A stretch of 64,000 bases of DNA from NCBI GenBank assembly GCA_905221605.1, contig CAJNDS010001602.1, forward strand, positions 226,501-290,500. Direction: 5' to 3'. The position numbers and the translations under genes are program-made. The stretch is from Symbiodinium natans (taxonomy: Eukaryota > Sar > Dinophyceae > Suessiales > Symbiodiniaceae). Positions within the stretch are counted from its first letter, which is position 1. Every line of letters starts with the position of its first letter. The notes beneath the pieces were generated by a model, which saw nothing but the letters and a program-made list of their open reading frames with translations, did no database searches and had not been told where the DNA came from. Below are positions 35,280 through 46,399 of the stretch, in pieces.

Positions 35280-35900
35280 AGCAGAACGCTTCGGAAACCG
35301 TTTGGCCCTGGGGATGGCTGTGGGTCTCAAGTACATCTTCGGTCCGACACTCCAGGCTTCTTACGGTCTGAGGGGTTCTGGGGATTGCTGCAAGAGTCCG
35401 AGGAGGAGCCTTCTGTGCCTTGGCACGCTGAGAGCTCCAGATCCCATTCTCAAGAAACTCGCCTCGCCAAGAGTCTGTTGATGGCTTCTTCATAGCGAAG
35501 AACCCAACACGGAGCCATGATCCATTTCTTGGCCTCAGATAGAAACTGAAAACCCTGCTCCGCCCCTGGAATTCCGGCAGCCGAAGGGTTAAGGGGAATT
35601 AATGGTGCTCCACATCCATGCTGAAGACTGCACGTGACCTGAACAAACGAAGCACGCTACCAAAGCTTCCCCCCTCCCTGCAGCCAGAAGTGCTTTGTAG
35701 TGTACCACACAAGCCTGCGGTCTGCTTTCATCCTTTTTGACCTGTCGAAGCAAGCGTGGGTGTAGCTGCTCACTTCTATTCTTATCTTGGTCCGTCGGTT
35801 GACACCCTCTGCATCGTTTAAGACGGCTGCCAGGTGGGGTGCATTTCAAGTACACGGAACCCGCAACAGCCCCAAGCCGAATGACATTGTCATCTGAGGC
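35280..35900. other. No clear exon
   Basis: Weak minus-strand candidates only, for example RLLRQVKKDESRPQACVVHY at about 35660-35750. No consistent splice edges. Confidence 0.35.
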
Positions 35901-35910
35901 CCAGCTGGGC

Positions 35911-35998
35911 CTCTTCCATCCACTCCTGTGGAGTTTTGACTTCGAAGTCCTCTGCATGGTCGAAGATCTCAAGGGGAAGGTTCCGGAAGTTGTAGTGC
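35911..35998 (-). CDS. Unrecognised exon
   Basis: Reads HYNFRNLPLEIFDHAEDFEV then KTPQEWMEE between CTCTGAG and a GC donor (GAAGAG before GCCCAG), 29 codons plus one base. The amino-acid mix is clearly protein-like. Family not recognised. Confidence 0.6.
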
Positions 35999-36412
35999 CT
36001 CAGAGTTGTGATTCGGGTTTCGACTCTCACACTCGCACAAGGCCGGCAAGGCATCGGTTGGTAGGTCCACAAGGTCCGTCGTGACACTAAAGAAGCTACT
36101 TTGACCTCTCATCGAGTTGACTCATACTCAGGTCTCACCCTGCCGTGTCCCAAGAAAACACACCCCACAAAACTCACAAGGCTCCAACGTAGCATGGTGA
36201 TGAGAATCGAGGGTGCAAAACCGGCAAAAGCTCTGCCTTTAGCCCTGGCACACCTTAAGATGTCAACAGTTGTAAACGGTCTGGCCAAGCTGCGCATCTT
36301 CCACGGCCTTCATGTACTCTAAGGTGTCCTGAGAATAGTTCCGTACATTGTTTTGGGGGGCGCAAGGTCATGGAATCACTCTTGAGGACGCATGTTGGAC
36401 TGGCAGATTTGC

Positions 36413-36860
36413 GTGTTCTTTGGCAGCACTTGAGATGTCCGCAAGGTCGGCCAAGTATGGAAACTTGGTGTACTGCCGGATGTTGCTCAGGTGGCGCCGC
36501 AACGTGTGGAGGAGGTGGGCTGGATCTACAAAATCAACTGAGGTTCTCACCAGGGTTTTGTTGCGTAGCGTGTTCATGCAGCTCTGATGCCAAGCTCGGA
36601 AATCGAAAAGCGTATCCCACATCTTGCTTAAAAGGGCTCATGATTTAGGACCCAATTGCTGGCTTACATGCATGCGTTACACCCTTGTCACGCAAACAAA
36701 AAAGCGACGCTGGATCCTGGTTTACATCGATCGTGTGGGGGCACCTAGAATCTGTAGTTAGGGCTTTGCGGCTGCAACTTACGTAACACCCAAGCCGAGG
36801 TGCCTGTTGCATCGCTGGCACCTCTGGTGGCAGCTCTTGCGGCGGGAGGGCACGCGTCAT
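36413..36860 (-). CDS. Two exons, possibly the 5' end of a large gene
   Basis: 36783-36860 begins with an ATG in context CTACCATGA and reads MTRALPPQELPPEVPAMQQA then PRLGCY, 26 codons, with a textbook donor GTAAGT. 36413-36525 reads PAHLLHTLRRHLSNIRQYTK, FPYLADLADISSAAKEH after TTTTGTAG, ending at a GC donor. The phases do not join directly, so a small exon probably lies between. If the ATG is the start, the minus-strand exons down to about 31 kb may be one gene. Confidence 0.52.
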
Positions 36861-37156
36861 GGTAGGCGGGTAGGCGCCTCAGAATGGGCAGCCTACAACA
36901 AAGTCTACAGTCACCTGATCGAACCCCCAAATATGCCCTTCATAAGACTACCATCGAGGCTCAGAGGGGGGCACTCAGGGTCGGCCGTAAGATTTTGAGC
37001 AGTGATTGTTTCGTTCTTTGTGCCACCACCTGACAGTGCCAGGTTTTCAGTGTGGGGCTAGGGGTTGCTTTAGTTTACGAAGTTTACGGGTTTCTTGTTG
37101 CCTTTTTGGGATGGCCCTTCAAGCGCTGACTTTTGGTCAGCACCAGCCTCTGCTAG

Positions 37157-37280
37157 GCTCCATGAAGCTCATCTGGGCGGAATCGGAGACGCTAGCCTGG
37201 AAAAACAGGAGGCTCTGCAGAGGCTCCGCAAAAAGAGCACTGATTTTGGAATGAGGATGTCCAGACACGCCCGAGCCCAG
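37157..37280 (+). CDS. Coiled-coil exon
   Basis: Between CTCTGCTAG and a GT donor (GCCCAG before GTTTGG) the frame reads LHEAHLGGIGDASLEKQEAL then QRLRKKSTDFGMRMSRHARA and Q. Heptad-like and basic. Family unknown. Confidence 0.55.
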
Positions 37281-37399
37281 GTTTGGGGACCCTACGAGCT
37301 GCAGAACAGGTTTGCACACTGAAATTTATAAGGGGTTTTGGGCCTTGGGTTCAGTGCCCTCCATGCGCACAGATCTCTAAAGTGTGATGCCTTTCACCA

Positions 37400-38540
37400 G
37401 CCGCCCAAGCCTCAACGTCTTAGAGCCTAAACACCAAGGCCATGTTATGGCACACCTTTTAGAATCCATGTTGGCCTAAGTAATCCCAAAAAATCCCTTC
37501 GTAGGTCGTAGGGTCCCTTCGGCGCCCCAGTCCCTTGACAAGAACCCTTTGATGCACTTGGGTGCTCCGGCCGTCGCGGATCCCTCCAGAGGCTCGCCGA
37601 AAAGCATGACCTGAGTGGTTTCATTAGGCTTATCCTGTGGAGTTTTGTGGAAGGTCAGGGGGCTCAGTTGTGGGTTCCTAAGAGTTCAGGGGGCTCGAGA
37701 TGGCAAGCTTGACTGGCGGCCCCGGCTCTCCTCGCTGCCTCTGAGGCCTTCAGCGGACCTGCGTGACTTGCGTGACTTGCGGGTTTAGGCGAGGGTCTAC
37801 GGAGTCTACGGAGTCTACGGCTTCAGGGTTCATGAGCCCGTGGTCTCAAGGCTTCTTGTCATTTGTTTGCTTGCCACCTGCCGGGCACAAAGCCTTACAG
37901 GATGCAAGCTTTTTTTCAGGAAGCCTTCAAGGAGCTGCGGGCACTGGTGACGGAGAGGTTTTCAAGTGGTCCGCAAACGGCTCAAGTTTCAGTTTAGACG
38001 CCTTCGGTCCAAAAGGCGTCCAGGACTCTGGTGCTGATCTTGCAGAACCAGCAACGATCCCCATGCTGTGCCACGCCACGTGGGACACACAACCAAGCAC
38101 CCTGAATCCTGGGCTCCTGAGGCAGACAGAGCCGGCAAGAACCTCTGCAAAGAAGGAACCGTTCGATCAGAAACAGTTTGGTAGACATAGGAAGGAGCAA
38201 ACAAACCCTAAGTTCATAGCACAATGCTGGAACGAGAAGTGTGGCCTGACCGCAGTTCCGGCGTAGAGGAAGACTTGGTAAGTGCCTCGGCAGCAGCATC
38301 GAGCTATCAGGTCTTGTGCGTGTTTTCGGAAGGCTCCAAATTCTTAAGAATTTCAAGCTCCCTGGGCGGGAGACGTAGAGATTGAGGGCGGGGAAGATGA
38401 GAAACTCACTCGGCCGCTTTGCATTCGGGCAGATTCGCGGTCGCATCTGCTTTCAAGGGGCTGATGACTGGTTAGATACAGCTGTCTCTGGCTAACCATG
38501 ATCAGGCCTCACAGGGGGCCTTTTCGGCTTCAGATAAAAA
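37400..38540. other. Sparse region with short tandem repeats
   Basis: Short direct repeats stand out: GCGTGACTT twice at 37759-37777 and GGAGTCTAC three times at 37792-37820. A possible short minus-strand exon at about 38410-38446 (DATANLPECKAA) precedes a good donor GTGAGTTT. The 167-residue plus-strand frame at 37763-38266 looks non-coding in composition. Confidence 0.4.
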
Positions 38541-38541
38541 G

Positions 38542-38696
38542 GTTGGGTCGCCGGAGCAAGGGAACAGCTCAGGGCCAAGCAGCGCTCAAATTTGCTTGAT
38601 GAATGTGAGACGCGACTAGACAGCCTAAATCCCGACTTTCAACCATTCAAGGTCCTGAAAGAAACTGCCTCCCAGCCACTCGCACATTCTTGCTGA
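38542..38696 (+). CDS. Coiled-coil C-terminal exon
   Basis: After a TTCAGATAAAAAG acceptor the frame reads WVAGAREQLRAKQRSNLLDE then CETRLDSLNPDFQPFKVLKE, ending PLAHSC at TGA. Strongly helical. It may pair with the plus-strand exon at 37.2 kb. Family unknown. Confidence 0.55.
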
Positions 38697-38859
38697 CACC
38701 GCCAGGACCTATTATCGTCCTTGAGAGCTGGCCAATCTCCTCGGAGTGGCGATCACAAGCCTGAACCCTGAACTCGGTGAACTAGGTGATTAGATCTCTA
38801 GATAGTTCGGGGAAGCCGGAGTTCACCACACCAGATATAATAAGTAGAACATTCATCGG

Positions 38860-39153
38860 CTAAGCAGGAGCTTCGTGAAACAACTGGCGGCGCACGTGCG
38901 ACACGCACTTGTCCAAGTCCAAGTACTGCAACACGCGAAGTTGTGGGATGTGGGCAGGGATCCTTCAATCCCATACTGGCTCATCAACACGAAATATGTC
39001 GAGCCGTGAACTCTCAGACCCAAAGCCTCCTAGTTTGAAGTAAAGCCTTGAAACCCTGCCCTCGCCGGCTTCCTGTAAGTGGTTGGATATGTCGCCGCGC
39101 CGAAAATCGGGCACCTCGTGCAGAAGAACGCAAAGAGAATGCGAAGGGGGCGT
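38860..39153 (-). CDS. Unrecognised protein, last two exons
   Basis: 39073-39153 (27 codons) reads TPPSHSLCVLLHEVPDFRRG then DISNHLQ between ATGCAAGCAG and a GA donor (TTACAG before GAAGCC). 38860-38925 follows GTGTTGCAG in the same phase, reads YLDLDKCVSHVRRQLFHEAP then A, and ends at TAG. The intron is 147 nt. Both exons have phase-0 edges. No family assigned. Confidence 0.6.
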
Positions 39154-39199
39154 CTGCTTGCATCGCGATCTTTAGGAGATCTAGACTTTCGGACGCCTA

Positions 39200-39460
39200 A
39201 AGAGCCTTGAACCTGCAAGCCCAGTCCTCAACTTTTCAATGCCCTGCCGCGCTGGACTTCCTATTCTTTAGGGTTCCTCCCCCGCCCCTCCTCCCCCTGA
39301 AGAACCAGAAGCTGACAGTTAACATACAGCAACCCTCGATCTTGCACCCCAAAGCCTCTAAGGACTCAAACCTGGAATTCCCATGAAGCCACGCCTGGAG
39401 GCGGTGCTTCGCCTCAATCCGGGGCTGGGAGGCGGACCTCTCAAGGCCTCGGTGAAAGCA
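39200..39460. other. No convincing gene
   Basis: No supported exon on either strand. Confidence 0.4.
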
Positions 39461-39465
39461 CTCAG

Positions 39466-39693
39466 TTGATGGCTTGTGTGGGCTGCGCTCCGACTAGCCC
39501 AGGATCCAAAACAAACCTTGATTCTGCCCTACTCAGATTATTTGAGGCGTTGGTTTGCATGTACGAAGAGTGTCCACCCTGCAAAAGTGCCGTTACTAAG
39601 CCACTAAGCATCAGCAGCGAAGCGCTGCCAGAAGGACGTCTGGACAACAGAAGACACCGTGAACAGATTGCCCCATCCACGGAACGCACCTGA
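39466..39693 (+). CDS. Possible exon
   Basis: Two plus-strand frames are open and look natural. One contains LDSALLRLFEALVCMYEECP, the other QTLILPYSDYLRRWFACTKS after a TAGCCCAG acceptor. Only one can be real, and the antisense frame is open too. Confidence 0.3.
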   Translation: MMACVGCAPTSPGSKTNLDSALLRLFEALVCMYEECPPCKSAVTKPLSISSEALPEGRLDNRRHREQIAPSTERT

Positions 39694-39792
39694 CGCTAAA
39701 CCCAAAAGTCTATATACCTTCACAAGTACAACGACAACGATAACTATAAAGCTATGACAATGTGTCACCATAACTTTTGACTATATAACAAT

Positions 39793-39833
39793 ATGATTCT
39801 ATATATATATATATATGCTATACTATACTATGC
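39793..39833. repeat. (AT)n and ATACT microsatellite
   Basis: A TATATA run followed by repeated CTATA units in the most AT-rich part of the window. Confidence 0.92.
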
Positions 39834-40150
39834 TCAACCCAAGGCCCTGAAACCCCAACCCTCCAAAGCTCAGTTGTGCCGGCCGAAGCCCAAAGCCTTA
39901 AATCCATGGCCTCATCCCTCAAAATCCCGCGCGGGCCAAACATACGCTGAGAGATGTAGTCGGAGTCTTCATATCATTGAGTCATTGAGCCGTATGTGAG
40001 TTGGCTTGACGTCAGGTCCATGCACACCCTAGACACTCCTGCACCTGAGTATGTTTACCCCGATATACACAGCCGCAGAAGCGCCTAAAGACCACATAGT
40101 CGAAACCCTCTAAACGCACGCGACCCCCAAATCCCTTAAAATCCCAAAAT

Positions 40151-40172
40151 CCCCCCCCCCCCCCCCCCCCCC
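40151..40172. repeat. Poly-C tract, 22 C
   Basis: Uninterrupted C run, the same length as the one at 30.0 kb. Confidence 0.97.
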
Positions 40173-40179
40173 AAGTCCG

Positions 40180-41030
40180 CGGCCGCCGGAACGCCCGGCT
40201 ATCGCCGGGAGTCTTGGCGGAGCCATGGCGGGCCTGGAGCGAAGCTGTTGGGAAAGAAGAGCTTAGCTTTGGGGCTTGTTTATAGTTGTTGTTTGCCACG
40301 GGCTTAGGGTTCTCAAGGGAAGTTTGAGCCAAGGCCTAGGGTTCTAAAACCCTTCCAGGCTTCCAGGTGCCGGGCTCTAAGGTATCAGTCCAGGTTCTTT
40401 ACCATCCAACATTGAGAGCCTCATCAGCTTGTAATGCTCAAGAAGCCAGGGACCAGGGTGTTTGGTCTAGCCGTTGCAGGGTCGGTTGTGAGACCTAGTT
40501 GGCGCCTGGTGCAAAGGAGGCATTCACAGGCTTGTGGGGCGATAGACTCGGCAATCAGTACTTCGTAGAAGTTGCAGAAGCGGGAAAACTCTCTTAGCCC
40601 CAAAGAATCACAAGGGCTTCGTGCTGAGAGGACTATTCTGACACCTGCTCGCAGAGCACTTCATTCCACTGCAGCGGACCGCTGCATGTGGTTTAGGGTT
40701 TGCTAGCAAATAGCAGCAAGACAACTCTTGGCCAACCTGGTCCTGAAATCTAACTCCACCACCTGAAGCTCAATAGACCTTCCTGAAACCCAGATGCGTT
40801 CCAGCAAACAACGAACCGTTCCTAGACTCCCAAGAGGATGACTCCAGAAGAGGACGCCCAACTGCCTGGATCCGCACGCGCCCCGCGGTTCTGTCAACTC
40901 TGCCCGGCCCGAGCCCAAAAGAGAGGATCAACGAATCGAAGGGTCCAAGCATAGAGTTTGGTGAGTTCCCCCTCCCCCTCCACCCCCCTCCACCCCCCCC
41001 CAACCCCGCCACCCCCTAAACGATGGTTGA
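40180..41030. other. Little coding signal
   Basis: A weak minus-strand reading (LLERIWVSGRSIELQVVELD) at about 40725-40830 and a C-rich tract at 40968-41014. Nothing firm. Confidence 0.4.
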
Positions 41031-41041
41031 GGCTTCAGAAG

Positions 41042-41158
41042 GCTGAGAAAGCTAGCTGACTTGCGAAACATTCTTGGTTCTCTCGAACTTCTCACCACTT
41101 GCCGCAGGCCTTGGCAGGGGCTCTGCACTTGACGGAGTTTGGGCTTTGCAACTCACGT
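41042..41158 (-). CDS. Possible C-terminal exon
   Basis: Reads CKAQTPSSAEPLPRPAASGE then KFERTKNVSQVS to TAG. A polar, proline/serine-rich tail. The acceptor is not fixed. Confidence 0.4.
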
Positions 41159-41224
41159 CCTCCGCTCCACAAGATAATCACTCCCGAGAGGGACTTCTGT
41201 GGCAAGCTCTATAGTCGCTTGGGA

Positions 41225-41420
41225 CCTTTAATGTATCTCTTTGATTGCTGGTTTTTGCTTGGGGGTTTTGGGGCTTCAAAGATCTCTCTTCTACTATCGA
41301 TGTGTTCAGACTGGATTCTCGGCTCGTCCAGCAACTTCTTCCCCGTTGGTCGGAGTCTGTGCTCGATCAGGAAAAGAAACTGTGAAGCCTTGGTTATGGC
41401 CTGGTCCATCATGGGGAGGG
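41225..41420 (-). CDS. Unrecognised exon
   Basis: Contains FLFLIEHRLRPTGKKLLDEP then RIQSEHIDSRREIFEAPKPP after a GGCTTCACAG acceptor. The frame is open well beyond, so the left edge is uncertain. Family unknown. Confidence 0.45.
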
Positions 41421-41839
41421 GCCCTGAAACCACCCAGCTGGGGCTTACAGGCTGGCTGGGAAATATTCTACGCTGAGGGATGGCAGTGACGCGACGCGGC
41501 CTTGGGTTTCGTCTTCCTATGCAAATCGCCCATGCCAGGTTGCCCCAATTAAAACTCTGTGGTGCTTCTGTGCTATGCCCCAGCTCACGGGATTCTACGC
41601 CGGGCCCCTCCCCGAAACTGGTCCTTGAATCGACAGACGGTGGCACGCTGCAAATCATGGTGGGCTGCATTCCACCGCAAGGCCCGGAAATGACATGTCT
41701 TTCCCCTTCGACTATTTGCAGCTGACGCCAAGGTACTCACTGCCCGTTGTCCTTTCAGAGTCTGCTTGCTCTTGACATGGGAGAGAGTGTGGAGATGCTC
41801 AAAAGGGCACGCCGCGGGAGTTGGTCAGAATGAGACTGC

Positions 41840-42450
41840 TGCCATTGAAGCCTGTCTTGCATGAAATAGAGAGAAAGGTGAATCGCTCTCTTTCTGAGCA
41901 ACCCCCGTATCCTGCAAGCGAATTGAGCCAGCCTTGGGCAAGTGCTTGCCAAAGGCTAAGTCAAGAGCGACGTACGGCATCTCATCCGTATGCATGCATG
42001 CTGTATTCGCGAAGCCCCGTCTCGGCATCTGGTGGGAGACTGCTCTTTGAAATCTGGAGCAGATGATTCCCAGTGCTGGCATGGCCAAGTTTTTCTTGGC
42101 CTTTTGAACTCCTTGTATGAACTTTGCTTGAGCACTCCGGTGATTTTCACATCGTGCCATCCATGCTCGCATCTGGATTCTGGGACAATGGCTGCGGCCC
42201 CGAACAATATGCACGATCGTGACGATAGTGGACAAGCTTGGGAGTCGCCAGGCCAGCTCGTCTGTACAGCGCGGCAGCTCCAATTTGCACCTCTTCCGCG
42301 TTCCGCCGAGGTCTATGCAAAGCTCACACGACGGGCAGCTGCCAAGACATGGATTCTTTCAGTTGCTCTTTCAAGTTGCGGTTTCATGCAATCCTCCGGC
42401 GCAAGCAGCAAGACCCATCTGGAGCTGATAAAAGACTTCGCTTCTGCCAT
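41840..42450. CDS. Open on both strands; coding strand unclear
   Basis: Minus strand: a 152-residue frame with KFIQGVQKAKKNLAMPALGI and YVALDLAFGKHLPKAGSIRL. Plus strand: a 154-residue frame with SAEVYAKLTRRAAAKTWILS ending KDFASAI and a stop. A shorter minus-strand frame (MAEAKSFISSRWVLLLAPED) also overlaps. At least one exon is likely, but the strand cannot be decided by eye. Confidence 0.35.
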
Positions 42451-42654
42451 ATGACTACAACTCCCTCAGACACCTCCGTGCTGTCACTGGCATCCGCGTT
42501 GATTTGAGGGTGCTTTAATTGACGAGATACAGTGCGCTAGGGTCTCGAATGTGGAAAGCTTAACCCGGAACCCGGAGCCCTAAACCGATCACCTGAACCT
42601 GACGCCTGGCTGCTGACATCCGGAAACAGTGCAACCTGACCTCTCTTGTCCCCG

Positions 42655-42802
42655 TCCACTCTCTCTTTGTCTCTTTGTCTCTTTGTCTCTCTGTGGCTCT
42701 GTCTCTCCGTCTCTGTCCTCTTTGTCTCTCCGTCTCTGTCTCTGTCTCCGTCTCTGTCTCTCCTTCTCTCTCTCCCTCTCTCTCTACCTGACTATTTTCT
42801 CA
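42655..42802. repeat. CT/TCTTTG microsatellite
   Basis: Begins with several TCTCTTTG units, then TCTGTCTC and CCGTCTCTG units, ending in a (TC)n run. Confidence 0.92.
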
Positions 42803-42839
42803 TCTGTCTCTCACTGTCTCGTTCTGGCTAATTGCCTAC

Positions 42840-44030
42840 TTGGGTTGTCATGTCGTCTATAGGTTGCCCTCCGCTCTACATACGCGAAGGCCCCTGGGCT
42901 ATTTACACCTTTTCCTTGTAAATCCGACCACCCAGCTCAGCCTCCCTCCCTTAATCCTAAAACCCTAAACTTCCCTAAGCTCTCTCATTGCGGAGCAAGC
43001 CGAAGGAGTGAGAAAACCCTCACTGTGCGGGGCTAACCGTCCATGGCGGCGATGGCGGCCTTCTGCTGGGCCCTCCTCAGCATCTTCGAACTCAAAACTT
43101 CGGGTCTATAGGATTGGGCTTTAGAGGTGCTTGGAGCCAAGGGCTTGCTCAACGTGTAGAGCTCTACGATTGATCATCTCCTGAACACCCTCAAAAAAGC
43201 CTCTGCGCGCCCGAAAGTTTTAACTCAGGCAAAGTGAACGAGCAGGCAAGGGGCAAAAACTGGCCCATGTTTCCGCGCACCAGGTGATGGGGGCTCTTGT
43301 AGTATGACACGGTCGTCTTCTCCTCCAACTGCCTGTCGCAGCTGTCTGCGATGTGGGACGAAGGAGTGTAATAATAAACGCAATTACAAGATTGCCCTGG
43401 GCATCTGGGCTGCCATGCTAGGGGCCCATATTTTCAGAGTCGAAGCTCTGTCACCCAGGCGAACCATCAGGGCAGGGGAGGGGACCAGGAGCAGTGGAAA
43501 TCCAGTGGCCAAGGTGGGAACTGAACCGCAGCCAGGCAGCTCCTTCAGATTGCTCTTCCTGAGAGCAGTGCTGCATGTGCAGCTGTGTAAGGCTACATAG
43601 TGGCAGCAACAATCAACATCCAGAGCCAATTCAAAAGGTGTCTGCGTCCTAGCGTTGCCACTTCGATCGCATCTATGGAATTAAACCTTGCCGACTCTGA
43701 GTGCTTCCTTCTCTCACAATTCGGATTGCCCGTTTGGATTTGTAGGTCTAGTTGTTGCCTTCCATGTCGCCGGAGGGCGCTAGCTTCAACTTCCGGCTTC
43801 ACATCACTACTCAGGAGCGGTGTGGTTCACTTGGCTGGCCAGGTGAGCTGCAAGTTCAGCGCACAACAAACGTTCGTTTTTCGCACCAGGTGGAAAGCAT
43901 GCTCTCCCCAGTCCAGCGCGCTTTGTGCTTGCAGTTGCTTTGTGTTGTGCTGCCAGGCTTGTGCCGGCGTCCCAATCGCTGCACCTACCCCTTTCCCTCG
44001 AAACAAACGTCAGGATGTTCATGCGCGCAA
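42840..44030. other. No convincing gene
   Basis: Long plus-strand frames at 43304-43600 and 43600-44136 are open but read as cysteine/serine-rich composition without splice edges. Telomere-like words (ATCCTAAAACCCTAAAC) lie at 42953-42970. Confidence 0.4.
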
Positions 44031-44039
44031 GCCAAGCGG

Positions 44040-44275
44040 CTGTTTGAAGTACCAATCCTGTACCTTCTCCTGGGCTGCTTTGGAAACGAAGTTGAGAAGT
44101 GACAGGGCGGCCTCATCCGCCCAAGAACACACATGACGCAAGTGCCCTTTCTTGTTGATAGGTACTGTAAGCCTAAACGCGAGAAGCCCGCGGCCACTGT
44201 GTGAACGCATCAAGTCCTGCAATCCCAACAGTAAAGCGGTCGCCCAGTTTCTGGGAGCATCTTGAAGAAAGGAGA
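44040..44275 (-). CDS. Unrecognised exon(s)
   Basis: The strongest part, about 44058-44160, reads LRHVCSWADEAALSLLNFVS then KAAQEK before a GT donor (GAGAAG before GTACAG). Upstream, a second frame reads ENSPFFKMLPETGRPLYCWD between a CTTGGCAG acceptor and a GATTGCAG boundary, and is a separate candidate exon. Family unknown. Confidence 0.48.
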
Positions 44276-44939
44276 GTTCTCCTGCCAAGGGGACAGGGAG
44301 ACAGGCTACTGTGGGTTTCGGCTCGTCGGGGAACCCTAAAGCCATCCAAATCCTAAACCCCCTAAAGCCAAGGTTCGCGCCACTGCCTTCAACTTCAGCC
44401 ACCATAGCTGAAGCCTGACTGGCCTCAAAGCCCTCTGCTTTACAAACTGCCCTTGGCATCTGACGAGCATTTCGACCTGTATGGTCTCTGATTATTTGTC
44501 AGGGCATTGATGTTGGGTTTTCCTTGGCTTCGATGGCCTCCTTCAGGGAAAGTTACTACGTTGGAGGTAGCGTCCTCAGGTTCGAGCTGCATCTTCTCAT
44601 CAGGGTCGCTCGGGAGCTCTTCTGCGGACCTGGGCAGGGTGCTGAGAATTCTCTATGATCTTGCATCTTCCATGGGGCAAGAAGGTTAAACTGGTTAAAC
44701 TGTGTCCTTCCTACCAAAGGGAAAACTCAACAAGTTTAAAACCGCATCTTGTACAAGTAGGATTTAAGAGGTCAAAGGAGGTCAGAACACGGACGGAGGT
44801 GGGCAGGTTCCTGAGTAGGAGCCGTTGGCCCGATGCACACGACACTTCGAGAGGACAACCTGAAGCCCAAGACGGGGAACTTTTGGCATCTGCAAAGACA
44901 GAATTGGGCTCTGCTGGGCAATTCATGATCAACGTTGCT

Positions 44940-45170
44940 GGTTGCAGGTGGTTGGTTCGCCTGGCCTGCAACATGCTGAAGCACCGCATGCATGTAGTTA
45001 CAGAGCCACTTTGCCACGGACAGTACCAGATGGCTTGCAGAACACACGACACAGCCTTGTCCTGTCTCGTCTTGCTGTCGGCATGTTCGAGACGCTGACC
45101 AAAAATGTCGGCCGTCTGTGCTGCAATGCCGGGTGTCCACCGGCTACGAAGCATCGTCCACAATGTCTCA
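44940..45170 (-). CDS. Possible exon(s)
   Basis: One minus-strand frame reads GIAAQTADIFGQRLEHADSK and another LSVAKWLCNYMHAVLQHVAG. The second resembles the helical stretch found near dynein stalks, but the match is weak and I do not rely on it. Confidence 0.35.
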
Positions 45171-45304
45171 ACATGAGGCACCTTCGGTAGCGAAGTTCCC
45201 CACCCCATCCATCCGAACCTCCAGGCCCTCAAGATTTATCGTCCAGGTTGTAATACCCTCATAAACATGGGAGCTTTAGATCAAAACAACCTCCTCGTAA
45301 ACCC

Positions 45305-45698
45305 ACGCCGAGGTAGCTGCATGGCGACCTTGTGCTGCGCAGCAGGCTCCGGGATCATGGCTGGAGCCGGGGCAACCTGAAATGGCCGATCCCTCGGCAT
45401 CTGAGGGTTGACTTGTACAACCTTTTGGGACCTCATGGACTGTGCACACACGCAAAGTGCCAGCTGCCAGCGTCCAAGATGTTCTCGTTCCAGTTTAGGG
45501 CGAATTTCAGGGTCCAGTTTCTGGTGCTTGGGCAACACCGACCCATCGCGGGGCGACCCACACCTGAAACTACCCTCAACTCCACAAGTCAAACTCCGAG
45601 CTTCAGCACCCCCTGCGCTACCTCCTGGGCTTGGGTGGGCATGACGCCGGCAACGTACAGACCCACCGCAGCCAATGTCGCCTGCTCCACCAGGAACA
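45305..45698 (-). CDS. Unrecognised exons, one C-terminal candidate
   Basis: 45589-45698 follows CACTTCCCAG and reads FLVEQATLAAVGLYVAGVMP then TQAQEVAQGVLKLGV to TGA, with a membrane-like hydrophobic core. About 45440-45560 reads KLDPEIRPKLEREHLGRWQL then ALCVCAQS in another frame. A GA donor (GCCCAG before GAGGTA) inside the first exon could shorten it and link the two. Confidence 0.5.
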
Positions 45699-45719
45699 CT
45701 GGGAAGTGAAGGTGGGGAA

Positions 45720-46310
45720 CATGCCGCGGCTTGTCACAGCTTTGGCTTGCCCATGGAATTTAAGGTCTTCGATTTGGAGCCTGAGGAATAGTACGGTTTA
45801 CTGAGGGCAGCATCAAGAAGCCGACCAGCAAAGCATCTGATCCCACTTGTGGTCCCCGGCTGCTTCAAGTGACACGTAAGGGCGGCTTTCATTAGCGATT
45901 GAAGGCCGTTGGATGCCATTGGGGTTGTTTGGGCTGACCTCAGGTAGAGAGCCGATCAGATTTGGAACTTGGTTCAGGTGTGACGAAAGTAAGGCTTTCT
46001 AGGCAATTTGTGGGCTGAGGGTGGGAGGGGCGGGGCATCTGCGTGAGCCACTCTTTCAAGGTGAACTGGTCCGGCCACGACGTAGAGAATGACATGGCTT
46101 CGCGGATGTCCGAAGCAGCGCGGCTGCCTCAAAGGACAGCGTAGATTTGTGGCTTGTTCAGGCTGTGGTGAGGGGGGGAGGAGAATGGACTCTCTGCTTC
46201 CTACGCGCTGCGATCTCCGGTTCAAGCTCTCATTCCCTTGCTGGACTGTTTCCGCTGCTCGAGGCGCCAGTTGAGCCTGTGGATCTTCGGGCAGCGATAA
46301 CTAGGTGGGT
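45720..46310. other. No convincing gene
   Basis: Both strands were read without finding a splice-bounded exon. Confidence 0.4.
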
Positions 46311-46399
46311 ACTTCAGAGCCTTAGTCTTCGCTGATAGGAAACTTGGTTCCAACTTCTTGTCATGATCATGCCCATCTGCATCTTCATCATGGTCGATG

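Noticed and set aside
43600..44136. 178-residue plus-strand frame
   Set aside because: Cysteine/serine-rich without splice edges and antisense to stronger minus-strand exons at its right end.
44940..45140. Dynein stalk helix (AKWLCNYMHAVLQHV)
   Set aside because: The resemblance is limited to a few positions; no flanking AAA or microtubule-binding motif was found.
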